Positions 22,540 through 33,978 of a stretch of DNA of 64,000 bases are shown here, one piece after another (position 1 is the first letter of the stretch; each line of letters begins with the position of its first letter). Made by a program: the position numbers and the translations under genes. The stretch is from Sparassis latifolia (Eukaryota; Basidiomycota; Agaricomycetes; Polyporales; Sparassidaceae): NCBI GenBank assembly GCA_018466975.1, contig CM031561.1, forward strand, positions 1,860,001 to 1,924,000, given 5' to 3'. The notes below the pieces were generated by a model. It was not told where the DNA came from, did no database searches, and worked only from the letters and a program-made list of their open reading frames with translations.

Positions 22540-23851
22540 TCCCAGTGGAACAGGGAAAACCTTCGTGTACAACACGATCTGTAATAAGGTTCAGAGCGAA
22601 GGGTGGATTGTGCTCTGTGTCGCATCTTCCGGAATTGCTGCGTTGCTCCTCCGAGGTGGCCATACTGCGCATTTTATGTTCAAAATCCCTGTAGGAAATT
22701 TGTGTGCTCAGTCTACATGCAGCATTGCAAAAGAATCAGCACTTGCGAGCTTGCTTCGTGCGACACGATTAATTATCTGGGATGAAATCACTATGCAGCA
22801 CTGCCACACACCTGAGGCCATTGATCGCACCCTTCAAGACATCTGTGATGATGGCTGTACCTTTGGAGGAATTACTGTGGTCTTCGGTGGCGATTTTCAG
22901 CAGATTTTGCCTGTTGTAGTCAGAGGTTCCCGAGAGGAGATCGTTGGAGCTTCTCTTCAACGTTCGCTGCTATGGAAGGATATCGAGATCCTCCAGCTGA
23001 AATGCAACATGCGCCTTGAAAATGACGTTGAAGCTGCACAGTTTGCTCAGTGGCTCCTGGATGTTGGTCATGGGAGAGGACTGATAAATGAATTTGAACT
23101 CAATATCCCACCGGAAATGATCTCTTCCAGTGTCTCGAGTCTTATCGGCGACATCTATCCTGATATAGGATCAGTTTCCCCTCCCGCACCTGACTACTTT
23201 CTTCACCATACCATTCTCGCCGCTCGCAATGCCGATGTTAATGGTATAAATGCTGAGGTTCTGAGTCGGATGTCCAGCCAGGAGAGGGTGTACATGAGTG
23301 TTGATACAGTCATCAGTGAGGCTGGCGCAGACGGTGATGATGATCATCCCTTCCTGGTCGAATTCTTGCGCAGTCTCAATGCATCTGGCCTGCCTGCAGG
23401 TGAGCTGCATCTCAAGCCTGGCTGCCCGCTAATGCTCCTCCGCAACCTTGCTCCATCCCGCGGCCTCTGCAACAGCACTAGAATGGTGCTTTTGCGAATG
23501 TCAGATCATGTTCTGGAAGTTCGAATACTTGGCGGCGATCATAACGGTGCAATAGAATTTATTCCTCGGATTTCGCTCACACCCTCTGAAGGCCACACAG
23601 ATTTTTCATTCATGCTGCAGCATCGTCAGTTCCCCGTTCGTCTTGCCTTTGCAATGTCTATAAACAAGGCCCAAGGCCAGTCTGTAAAGACGGTTGGTCT
23701 CGACCTTCGCATACCGGTTTTCTCACATGGCCAGCTTTATGTTGCCTTATCTCGAGTGACATCTGGCCGTCGCATCAAGATTATCCTTTCACCCAATAAT
23801 GTACAGCCTATAATGACAAATATTGTATATCCCGAGGTTCTACTTGATTAG
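22540..23851 (+). CDS. Helitron Pif1-type helicase portion
   Basis: C-terminal helicase of the Rep-helicase protein, resuming after the Ty3 element with Walker A GPSGTGKTFVYN, then SSGIAALLL, the DE box in LIIWDEITMQHCHT, GGITVVFGGDFQQILPVV, an arginine-finger region (LKCNMRL), HHTILAARNADVNGIN, KPGCPLMLLRNLAPSRGLCN and the C-terminal SINKAQGQSVKTVGLDL and YVALSRVTS. All superfamily 1B motifs expected of Pif1/Helitron helicases are visible. There is no stop until TAG 23849-23851. Its role is to unwind the donor strand during rolling-circle transposition. Cut off from its own N-terminus and start by the Ty3 element, it is probably not translated as a full protein, though its lack of stops contrasts with the Rep part. 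Confidence 0.93.
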
Positions 23852-24264
23852 GTTCGTCGCCTGATGTGCGTACTGTAGCTGATACTGACGAATCAGTCAT
23901 CTGCCTTTGTAGATGCATCAGTTAATGCTAGACAGAGACCGACACCTCTGTTGAAAGCCACTATGTGGTCGGGAATGTCTTATGTCTCTTCGTTAAGAAG
24001 TTAATTTGTATGGTATATTAAATTCCATTAAATTCCATGAGATGACTGTGTTCAAGTTAGCAGCTCTTCCGAGCATGCTGAAGAGCTCCTAAGACAATGG
24101 CACTGCACAGATTTTAGCATCGAAAACGCGCGTCTTTCTCATGGCCATCGGCTGCTACTTAGCGCTGTTCCTCTGGTATATAAGGCTGCACTCGCCGTCC
24201 ATGTGAGGCCATCACTCCCCCATACTCTCTCTCGAGTCTCGGGCTCTGATACTGATCCTTTATT
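23852..24264 (+). promoter_or_regulatory. Spacer with TATA box for the Helitron accessory gene
   Basis: Non-coding stretch inside the Helitron. TATATAAG at 24177-24184 stands about 80 bp before ATG 24265, a reasonable place for a fungal TATA element. No other signal seen. Confidence 0.45.
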
Positions 24265-25363
24265 ATGTCTGTTAATATCTGTGCAGTTGCCCTGTTCCGC
24301 CATGCCCGCAAGAGCGAGCGTGGCAAGACATATTGCTTCGATGTTGTCATTGACATCGGCAAAACCGGTGACGAGTTAATAGTCCTCCTCAAGTACTTCA
24401 ACCAGTATGATCTCACTTTCCCTGATGGATCATACTTCTTTATCCATGCCAATGTGAGTAGCTGCTATGTGTTCCCTTTCTATATCCATGCTAATTCGAG
24501 TTTCTATATGATTCAGATCGCGAAGATGGTCGACGGTGTCGATCTTCATTACACCGCAACAATTCCGGAGGTAGACAGGCTAGCGGCATCTGACTTTGAC
24601 ATGATGGGAGACATTGTATGGGTATGTCTGCAGTAATTTTTGGCTTATGGAATTCGATGCTGAAGGTCTTGCACAGCTCTTTCCATTGCCATCGCAGGTT
24701 GTGCTGCCATATGGCCCAATCATTTATGCCTCAGGTGTTGTCTCAGATGTTGACAAGGAGCACTCTCAGTTCAATGTCAACGTGGAGCACTACATCACCT
24801 TCATCCATGACATGAACACCATCAACATTGACGTGCTTAAGAAATCAGCAGGCAACAACACCCTCATACCTCCCCATCTCCGTAATCACACTGCATTCAT
24901 TTTGTTGAAGGCAGTGATTCTCGATTCACCACGGTGGAAGAACTGCGATAAGCCCATGCCAGTCAACGGTAGATATGTTTCCATTCATGTCTCACTGGCT
25001 CGAGTCAAGCGAGAGAAGGTGCAGAGTGATGCGGGACTCAAGCTAGAGGTTGCAAAGGAATTTGTGGTCAATCTTGAGTTGATCGCATTCCTTGGAAATG
25101 CACCTACTAAAGCTTCTGCCTCTTCAGCGACAGAAAGTCAGGCTTCAGAGGATAGTATTGGTAAGTGAATTAATTTGATTTTTCGTGCAGCACGTTGCTT
25201 ACTACGTCATCAAGCAGTCGAGGCTCCTGCCAGCGCACGTAAACGCCTGAAGTTCACCGGAAAGCCCAGGCCATCCGCCGGTGAAAGTAGTCCGCTTTCT
25301 ACAGCTACCACCAAATCAAAACGCAAGGCAGGTTCCACCATTGCGGACGTCGGGGAGTTGTGA
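24265..25363 (+). CDS. Helitron accessory protein, possibly OB-fold (RPA-like)
   Basis: Four exons: 24265-24453, 24517-24615, 24698-25160 and 25218-25363, all with GT-AG introns that keep the frame, giving 298 residues with no stop. Start MSVNICAVALFRHARKSERG; the TATA box 80 bp upstream supports this ATG. The N-terminal two thirds alternates short strands and turns (for example IIYASGVVSDVDKEHSQFNV), suggestive of an OB-like beta barrel; the C-terminus is Ser/Pro-rich with two basic clusters (SARKRLKFTGKPR, KSKRKAG) like nuclear signals. Helitrons in several lineages carry RPA-like single-strand DNA-binding proteins, and the place between helicase and 3' end fits such a role. I do not see an exact RPA signature, so the function is inference. 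It is the only gene in the element that reads complete. Confidence 0.6.
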
Positions 25364-25534
25364 AATTTTCGGCCAGTGTTTGTTCGTCATTAGTATTCAC
25401 GCTGCACTTTCGCTCTGATTGCTTTCATTTTGATGCCTGATGGCCACTGTATCATACATGTCTATCATTAATGTACTATACCTGCTTAATAATGTCATCT
25501 TTTGCGATTGCCATGTGACGTTGCGATAGTGTTG

Positions 25535-25562
25535 CCCATCGCGAAGCACGGGTCACTGCTAG
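25535..25562 (+). other. Helitron 3' terminus: hairpin and CTAG
   Basis: CCCATCGCGAAGCACGGG can fold into an imperfect hairpin (CCC/GGG and GC/GC around a GAA loop, with one mismatch and one bulge), six bases before CTAG (25559-25562). The next base is T, as expected for an A/T target. This serves as the rolling-circle termination signal in Helitrons. Bases 25364-25534 before it hold no gene. Confidence 0.7.
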
Positions 25563-25911
25563 TATGCAAATAAAGTGCTTGTTTATGTCACTATAGTCAC
25601 TGTGTTTATAATTAAGGCTTAGACAATATGATAGTAGAATAAGTATAAAAAACTACACATACAATTGCCTGAAAATGTATCTTTCACTAATAGTGGAACA
25701 TTCCTATGTACCCCTGGCACTATGGGACAACCAGTAATACTGGGATATAAATATCAATGCTCTAGTACTATAGGATATCCCATATGATAATTGTGCCATT
25801 GGATCAGCCTATACCCTGCCTTTACCCTGAGTAATCCTATATAATGCCCTGGGACATATATTGGTATCATGGTCTGTCTGACATCTGAGAGACTCTTAGC
25901 TACAACACAAT

Positions 25912-25960
25912 ATAGATTATGTTGGAGCTAAGAGCTAGGTCGGAAGGGTACCCTGAAGTG
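25912..25960 (+). repeat. Direct repeat, left member
   Basis: Starts tagattatgttggagctaa and ends ccctgaagtg; similar, roughly four in five bases, to 33931-33978 in the same direction. Possibly ends of decayed LTRs. Confidence 0.45.
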
Positions 25961-25994
25961 AAAAAAGATGTTTTATTTAAGGTAAGATAAATGC

Positions 25995-26095
25995 AATATG
26001 TGGCCTAATGGTGAAGTGATCTAAAGTGTCAGTTGAAATTATATTTTATAAAATCAACCTAAGGTCCATAGTTTAATCCTGGCTGGTGTCAAAGT
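25995..26095 (+). repeat. tRNA-like segment (SINE head or decayed tRNA)
   Basis: TGGCCTAATGG at 26001-26011 matches an internal A box (TRGCNNAGYNGG) closely, and AGTTTAATCC near 26070-26079 resembles a B box with its CG lost. Between them is a stem-like AT stretch (GTTGAAATT...AAATCAAC). The spacing would suit a class II or intron-bearing tRNA. An AT-rich tail with agattat-type repeats follows (26115-26190), as in a tRNA-derived SINE. Not a working tRNA as read. Confidence 0.4.
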
Positions 26096-28700
26096 TAAAA
26101 TTGTATTTTACTGCTAATCTTCAGATTATCCTCAGATTATCCTAAAGATTATATTGAGATTATTTTAACATTATCTGAAAGATTATTGTGAGTTAATCTA
26201 TGCACCTACAAATAGGTCTACTTAAAAGTAGCAATTCTCATGAAAATTTGCTACTTATAAATAAAAAAATTATTTTTCATAACTGACAAAGATGTCTCTC
26301 TGCTATGCATGGAAGCTCAAAGTCTTTTAGTCCAGCTCTAAATCTGCCTGGAGTCCTCATATGCAGCACATCATTCATTTACTCTCTCCATCATCAGTTT
26401 CTCTCTAGCTTTATTAGATTTGTTCATCTTACATCTGCTTTGCAAACTATTAGCACCTGTCTCTTTAATAGGACCTTCAATATGCACAAAGGTTGAAAGG
26501 GTCTGCATTCATAGTCTCAAGAATCCTGTTGACCTTAAAGGGGGCATTGCCGACCTGAATACCACTACTTCTGCCAAAGAAGACATGACTATTGATAAAG
26601 GTGCACACTATATTGCATTTGCTATTGTACTAACTGTTAGTGCTACTTATATAGTTGCTAGTATAGGCAGGAAGCTAGGAGTCTGTTCATTCTAGTTGCG
26701 AGTTGCAGGCAGCAGAGTGAAATTCGGTGTTAATGGCCTGCACTCCAGCCTTATGATGATGATTTACACTATGTCATAGTATAATATCTGTTAATTGTAA
26801 TGTTTTACAGTCCCCAATTAATAGCATATGTCTTCCAAATCATTTCATTTGAATTACACTGGAAAATGATACTACTGAGTGATAGTAGCTAAGAATAGTT
26901 TTGCTTCTGTCCTATAGGTCCTACTCTTAGAGTCCTACAGAGCCTCAGAGACTACATGATTATACAACTACCCTATACTAGCTGATACTCCTGTAGAAAC
27001 AGCTCATTTACAAAGCTCTACATCATTCAGAACATTGTTATAGGGGCCTCTCAGGCCTACATGAGATACATAGCACTATATAGACATTGTTTTTTTTCCT
27101 GATGACACATACCATGCTATTACATTCAAGATGCCACCATTTTGAAGGCAGCTCATTCTTTGCTGATTGAAGAGGAAGAAAAATGCAGAGTACATGTTGC
27201 AACAAATAATCCAAAAACAAAAATATATTATTGCCATTTGTGTAAAAGTTGGCAGTTGCACAACTCACATGTGTTTTGCATCAAAATGACTGGTGGTCTT
27301 GCGAGGGCTATATTTCATGAATCACTCCTCAGAATCCCCAATATGTATATATTTTCTGAATCTCCTTGTTGAGAAGGTGTGCACCTCATGACTAGAAGTT
27401 TAGTTTACTATGGATGGATGGTAAGCTAGAGATCGGGCCTGTATTATGGTGGATAGGCTATATCTTTAGAGCTAAAAAATATATTGACATTCTTTTTACA
27501 TTTTTATAATATAGTGGTTATTTGAAAGTGCACCATATAAAATTTTGGGTCAGATCTTGATGGCACACCTACATTTTCACTACCCTTCCCTCACCTTACT
27601 CTCGTATTTACTATGTGCTCTTTTATTTGGCACTCTCGATTTATAGATATCACATTTCTTATAATTTTGTTAAGTCACACCTGGCCTGCATCATGAGCAG
27701 GCTCACAAAGTAAAAATACACTACTACTGGCTCTTGCAAAGAATACTAGAAATACACTGCATCCTACATTGTCTGTAGCAGAGCCCACTCTTATCCAAAA
27801 ACCTGCTCTATCACAAGAAATGCTGCTGGTTGCTCCTCACTATGCTTCAAAACTTTGCAAATTAACTGTTAGATGTCAAAGTCAGAATGTGCATCAAAGC
27901 AATAAACTTCACAGTTTTTCACAGTGAACTAAGGCTGCTACAGAGCTCACCAGATAGTAGACTCATATTGTGCAGACAGTGAGCTGTATGAAAATAATGA
28001 AAGGTGAGTGAAAATCTAAAAGGCTTTTACCAAGCAGTGTCTGGGCTTGCTGCGATGATCACAGTTAGCAGATGATTGTCAGCTTACTGGACTATTATTG
28101 AAAGCTGATATATTTACAACCCCCCTGAGACTGGTGAAACATTTTGATCTCTTCTGTTCAGCAACTTGAACTTGATGAACTGCTATTACTGAGTGATGAT
28201 GCTCCAGAAAGCACACTCTGAATATCATTCATTCACAAACTAGATTAGAGGGAGGCAGAATGCCCAACAAAGGTCAAATCTCAGAAATAATGAACTTTTG
28301 GCTTACCCTGCAGAAGTACTGAAAATGAGAGGCGCAAATGTCACACAGCTCAATGGCAGAGAGTTGAAAGCACAATCTTCCTTGTCCGTCCAGAGATTGA
28401 CCTCAAATGATCTATCTGCATTAGCACTTTAATATCATGTCTTCGATCTCAGTCATTTCTGTGTCATCCTGACCATCTTACAAGCACTGATATTATGCCT
28501 CTGTGTTATAAAAAATAGTTGTGTAGCCTCTATAATCATTTCACACATTTAACCAGATTTTTAACCATAATTAATGATGCTTCTAGGACATCTGTAGTGC
28601 ACAATGAGCCTCACAGATTTATAATCAAAATCAGCACTTAGAGAGCTAATGCACATCAGAGTGCAGTAGTGGCACTACACCAGGAACCTAGTGTCTCTAT

Positions 28701-29480
28701 CTACATGGGCAAGGCACATTCACATGATAAAACACACTGGAGCAAAGCAGCAATTCTCTTGGCTTTGCACTTTGATAGGCAAAATACTAAGGTTCTGTTG
28801 TCTGCCTCAAATTGAGCTAACACTTTAGAGATATAGCTCTCCATAGAGTATGTTGCATCATCCTGGCTGAGGTAAGAGGGTGTCGCTCTGAGCACTTATA
28901 AAGCTTGAAGACAGAGTAAACAATTTTCAATTACATTGTTGAAGTTCTGATGAGTTGCATTATGTATGTTAGTAACTGCAGCTTTTTGACTAAGTTGTTG
29001 GTAGCTGCTAGAGGAAGAGTTACAGTCAATAAGATAAAGGGAATACAAAGCTGGTGCAACTGGTTGAGCATTTCTAGTAGAGGGTGATAGTGAGTTAATG
29101 TCAAAATGCAATGGATCTCATCTACAACAATGTAACACAGTTTCTTCTCCTATATGCCTGCCATTATATACTGCAGAAAATCATTTGAGGCAGCATGTTT
29201 GGCATATACTACAACTACATCTGCATCATAGCAGCTTTGTCTAAAAGTTTATATTATCATTTTTATATCATGAGCTCTTATATTTGAGCACTGTTCATCT
29301 AACAGAGTGACAAGGGAAAGACTCTCATGGCTGACAGTCCCCACTCAGCTGAATTTATAAAGGCACTATGAACAGCAGCAACTTTCCTGCACTGTTTCTC
29401 GTAATGACAAGAAGATCATTCCACCATTGCGACACTATCTGCAATGCAACAGCTTGTTCTGCAAACTTGAACTACACATC
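28701..29480 (-). pseudogene. RecQ-like helicase core, fossil
   Basis: Read on the minus strand in several frames, the order of motifs is that of a RecQ/DExH helicase: QAVALQIVSQWWNDLLVITR and a Walker A relic (SAGKLLLF, for GSGKS-type) near 29440, a DExH-like VDEIHCIL near 29110, and a helicase-C piece (VLAQFEADNRTLVFCLSKCK) near 28790. Many stops and frame changes separate them. The closest pattern I recall is the large telomere-linked RecQ helicases of fungi. Expressed protein is not possible. Confidence 0.6.
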
Positions 29481-29736
29481 AGGTTCTATCAACTTTTCAC
29501 ATCTATAAGCCTTTTAACATAAACATTAACCTGTAAAACATGAATGAGACATAGGTTAGACTCTGAAGATTACGACAAATAGTTGGCCAGGTCAGAATGC
29601 ATTAGCTTCGTGCTTGACCCAAAGCTTTCTGACAATTCTCCCCATAAGCATATGTACTCAGAGTGGATTGCATTGGCACAGACTGAAGTCCAGCTATGTC
29701 GAGATCACATTCTGACTGCCAGGTGCCACTGACTGT

Positions 29737-32535
29737 TCAAAATCTGTCAACCTCTTCAGATGACAATTTGAAACAGGAACCTAGTTGCTCCAGGCTATAG
29801 TTCAACTCCGAAACAGGCTTGGCATGGCCAGCTTGATTATCGACAGCAGAAGTGGTAGGGCTGGAAGATCTCATAAGATGTGGATAATGCTTTCGATAGA
29901 TTTCATGCATAATCTGATGGAGGTCCGATAAATGAATAGTGCAACCCAGCTGGTCTGCAATGTGCTTGCAAAATATTTTGTTCACTCTTGTTGATCTCCA
30001 GCCACAGGTTCTTTTTCTTTATGGAGCGTTGTTGACAAAGACATGTGTTGCATGAAGGAGTGTGGATTTGCCCAGTGTGTTGAGGATCCACATCGTTAGT
30101 GGGCAAATAATGCCTAGATATAAGCAGAAAGCCTTGGTAAGGACAGGAACTACCTAGAGACTAGCTTGATATGTCTCCTTGTTTTGCTGAAACTTTGCCT
30201 TTGGCCACACAATAACGATGCACCATTTATCAGGAAAAAGTTTTGTGGGAATTGGGAGTCTCCAGCATAAAGAAGGTTGCCAACCTGAAATGCACATGGA
30301 CTAATATCACATACGAGGCAGAAGGCCACAAGTAAAAATTCGAGAACTTGCTGTTTTTGCACAAGCCAAGCTGTGATTTTGACCCTGTAAGGCTGTTCGA
30401 ATGCCTTCAAAAGACGTCCTGATTCTCAAAGACTGTTCTAAAAGTGCGCAGTGATAGGATCAAAGATTTTTGGGTTTTTGCATGACTAAATGAATGAAGT
30501 GGCCATGGTTGGGTCATCACAGAGTGAAGCTATGGAGAAATCCGGGACTAGTTGTATCAGCTTGGCATCACCTATTGTGAACTTATTAAACTCTGGAATA
30601 AGACAGGCAACAAAATGGTGTGCAGAGGCAATAAGCTTGTTTACTTCTATCAGCCGCTTAGTTCCACTTCAAAAGAGATTGAATGCCTGGCCATTTAGTT
30701 CTCCATTCAATAAATGTCTTGCTAGGGGTCTCTCTATTAGTTTTTCAGACATTCTTCCAAAGAGTCTTTAGGTGACTAAAGGGCCTGGATACAAGAGTAC
30801 TCTGATTCATGCAAGCAATCAAGTGCTTAAGTTCTGCGGAGCGCCTGAAAATTAGAAAATATAGGTTACAATGAAGAAATTTGTTATAAAATCTTATACA
30901 CATGCTAGCAATAGATCAGCATCAGTGTTGGCATTCAGGCACCAAAACATCCAAAAATGCTGAAAATGATCTGGCAACTTCTGTAGATCTAATTTCTTCC
31001 AAATCTGTGGCAGGCACAACCATGTCAGGGGAGATGTTATCTTCACTGATGTCTATCATCATTATCATCATCATTATCACTACCTCCTTTCTCATTGCCT
31101 TCCACTATGGCCAGATCCCTGTCAGCTACTGACATGTTATTACTTTTCACATTGCCTTGGTCTCTTTTGTCTGTCTCTTCAACTTCAACTTCATTTTCAT
31201 CTTCTTCATCTTCTTCCTCCTCATCCTCCTCATCTGGACACAGGTGCCAAAATGTATCATTTTTTGGTAGGGCAGGTACTGGCATGTAACAGTTATCCTG
31301 AAGCCATGTCATATACACAAAAATCGATCAAAATATATACTGCCATCTTGCACAAAGTTTAGAGAATACGTGGGCATCACAGAAACAGTCAATTTTATTC
31401 TTTCCAAGTGCAGAAAAGAAAAGCCCAAGGTCCGTAGGGCAACCAAAGCATTGTTGAATTCCTGGTGTAGATGTCAACAGTGCAACACACAAGCAATGAA
31501 AATGGATGGCCAGTTGTCCCTCATCAATTTCTTTCTCCACAGGGTATGAGATAAGAAAGTTGAAAAGACTGTTGCGTGTGTTCTGAACTTGCTGCTGCAT
31601 ATAGACTTTGATGCACTTTATGGGCTTCATGCACTTCTCAAAGAAGCGAAGATGCAAGTGCATCAAGACACAGATTAATTGTGTCAATGGAAGCTTGTAA
31701 TGTGACAGGGTCATATCTTGAAGATGTCAGTATGTGGAATTAGTACTAAGATCAAATACTGTGAATACAATGCAAAATATTCCATGTGAATAGGTGCACT
31801 CAATGGTAAGCCGATCACAATACACTTTATGAGAGGATTCCACAAAATTATCAGCTTGTCGCAGGTACTCCCAAGTGAGCTTGTGAATGGCTGCTAGACC
31901 TCGCTCTAACACTAATTCTGCATTACTTGGGTTTTGTGGAGGCAGTATTTGCTGGGGTGGGCACGAAGATTGAGGAGAGTAGCAAACTTGATACCTTGAT
32001 CAAAGCTAGATGACGAATCTGTGGACCTTTGATCACAGCACCACTCATTGAGAAGAGCTGAATAACCCATATTCTGTAACCATGGTGCAAGATTCTGAGA
32101 CCCTTGCATGCTTTCTGGTTCGAACCATGGATAGCTAGGTTCTGGTGAAGGGTGTTTGGAATCTCCTTATGGAATCCAGTCTGGAACAATTGATACATGG
32201 CCATTAGACATATTGTGCATGAAAAGAGTCAAGATTGCTTGGCAGTACTGAATGTGTGACAGAGTGCCCTGAGGTGGTTCAGCGCAAACTCGCTTTTTCT
32301 CTGCATAAGATCCAGAGGTTGCATAATGCTCCTTCATCAATGTTTCAGCTGATTTATTTATACAGAGCATTATCCAATTATTGCATGAGTTGCACCAGAA
32401 GCACTTGCCACAGGGAACTCCTTCTGGAATAAGTGCAGATAGCTCCAGGTCTTTAATCTCCACATTCTGAGTCACTGCGATACCATAGAATTTGAAAATG
32501 TGAGAAATGATAGGGTTCAAATGAGTTTTCTGCAA
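29737..32535 (-). pseudogene. N-terminal region of the same RecQ-like fossil
   Basis: Minus-strand fragments upstream of the helicase core, in an order that fits one long protein: GVPCGKCFWCNSCNNW (a finger-like Cys block, about 32410), FGCPTDLGLFFSALGKNKID and FSKLCARWQYIF (about 31330-31450), an acidic tract near 31180-31250 (DEEDEEEEDEEDENE) and LVAFCLVCDISPCAFQVGNL then FPQNFFLINGASLL (about 30200-30340). I recall such blocks, in this order, from large fungal RecQ-like proteins with long N-termini. Stops and shifts occur throughout. Joining this region to 28701-29480 as one gene is inference. Confidence 0.5.
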
Positions 32536-33930
32536 TGCCTGTTTAGACTAAAGCCTATTGAGCTGCTTGCACTGATGTGCATGAGCTGTGTTGCCCGATC
32601 TGTGAGCTTTTGTAAGATGGCAGATGAAGTCAGAGAGTGGGACAATTTTCTGGTGTATTCGGCAGAAGAGAAATCCAGTTTCATGGTGAAAAAACATGCT
32701 AAAGAATTCCAAAGTGGCACAGAATGGACTAGCAGAAGTTACAATTCATAAGGAATGAAAGAGATTCTTTCTTATAAGTGGTGGACCTTTTGAGGCTGAT
32801 CTGAACCGTGATGCACTTTTCCCCAAACTGTGGGAAAATCCTAGAGGTAAAACTTGGCTACAAACATTCTAATGGATCTTCTTGCCCAACTACAAGTTGA
32901 TTATAGGTGGACATTCAAAACTGTTGTATTGAAAACCAGTGCAGCTTGTGACAGACGAGAATGGTGTCTTGGATAAAACACAACCCAAAATAAAATCCTC
33001 CTGAGGTCACCGGACTTGAACAAAGTCGGGAAATATTCCTCAGTGTATTCGATGTAGTTAATCGCTTAGTTACCTGGTAGTAATCAAGTGTGATAGTGTG
33101 TGTGTGAGTAAGAGGGAAAGACTGTCTTGTAATAAGACAGAGAGTATGATCAAGTAATAAGTGACCAAGTAAACAGATGACTGATTGACAGATGACCGAG
33201 TTATGACTTGCTTGATGCCTATAATGCTATGCCTGAATAACACTATATTCAGGTGAGTATGAACTTGAGTATATACCGACTAGTGACTACTGAGGGTGAG
33301 AAGAATGTCCTATACCTTTAGGACAACAGGTTTCCTCTGAAAGTCCAAGTGGGCTTCCAGGGTTTATATACTAAAGAAGGTGGGAAAATCTAAATAATAG
33401 AAATGCACCTTCAATAGAAATAACAATAGAAAATGTGATAATAGGAGTCTGAGTCATAATAATAGAAAATGACTCTGAATAAAACAAAAGAGAGTGGGGG
33501 ATAATAAAAATAATAAAGATAATAAAAACCTACCTTGCTATTGTCCCTTTAAGTGTCAGACATTGGTCAGCAGAAATGACCAAGCACTTTAGTGACTAAA
33601 AACAGACAGAGTAATAGCACAAGCAAGCAGTGGTGAATACTTGAGCATAATACATGAACACACATGAGTGGAGGGTTGAGCAAGTATGCTAGCAAGTACA
33701 AAGAAATTTCCTCATCAATTCTAGACCCGCAATGTTCCCTTCCTCTGAATTCCTTAGCATTGACTTCCTCCTGGTTTCCAGCGCATGTGAAGTCCAATTC
33801 ATAAGCTTCACCATAAAGATGAGCTCTGGCACGCACAGCCTTGGCAGCTTTGGCCTTGGCTTTCATCGCCTTATTGTTGGCCTTGGCCTTGCATCGCTTT
33901 GCTTGCCAAGCATGATATCTAGACAAACAG

Positions 33931-33978
33931 TAGATTATATTGAGGCTAAGAGCTAGGGATGGGAGATACCCTGAAGTG
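33931..33978 (+). repeat. Direct repeat, right member
   Basis: Starts tagattatattgaggctaa and ends ccctgaagtg; partner of 25912-25960, about 8 kb away, so the two bracket the RecQ fossil. Confidence 0.45.

Larger units (their letters stand above)
1..25562 (+). mobile_element. Helitron (left end outside window), with two nested transposons
   Basis: A rolling-circle transposon identified by its Rep (HUH) and Pif1-type helicase segments, which form one coding sequence in three pieces (1-3093, 9927-10302, 22540-23851), and by its 3' end: an imperfect hairpin at 25535-25552 followed by CTAG at 25559-25562 and then a T, as expected for insertion between A and T. The 5' TC terminus is left of base 1. 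Two other elements sit inside the coding sequence, a CACTA-like DNA transposon and a Ty3/gypsy retrotransposon. A four-exon accessory gene lies between the helicase and the 3' end. The Rep part has at least four in-frame stops, so this copy is not expected to be autonomous, although the helicase part is open throughout. The family assignment is firm; that the accessory gene belongs to the same element is inferred from its place before the terminus. Confidence 0.85.

Noticed and set aside
31050..31230. Simple repeat (tcatcat/tcttcttc) as a regulatory microsatellite
   Set aside because: On the minus strand it reads as the acidic tract of the RecQ-like fossil, so it is more simply explained as old coding sequence.
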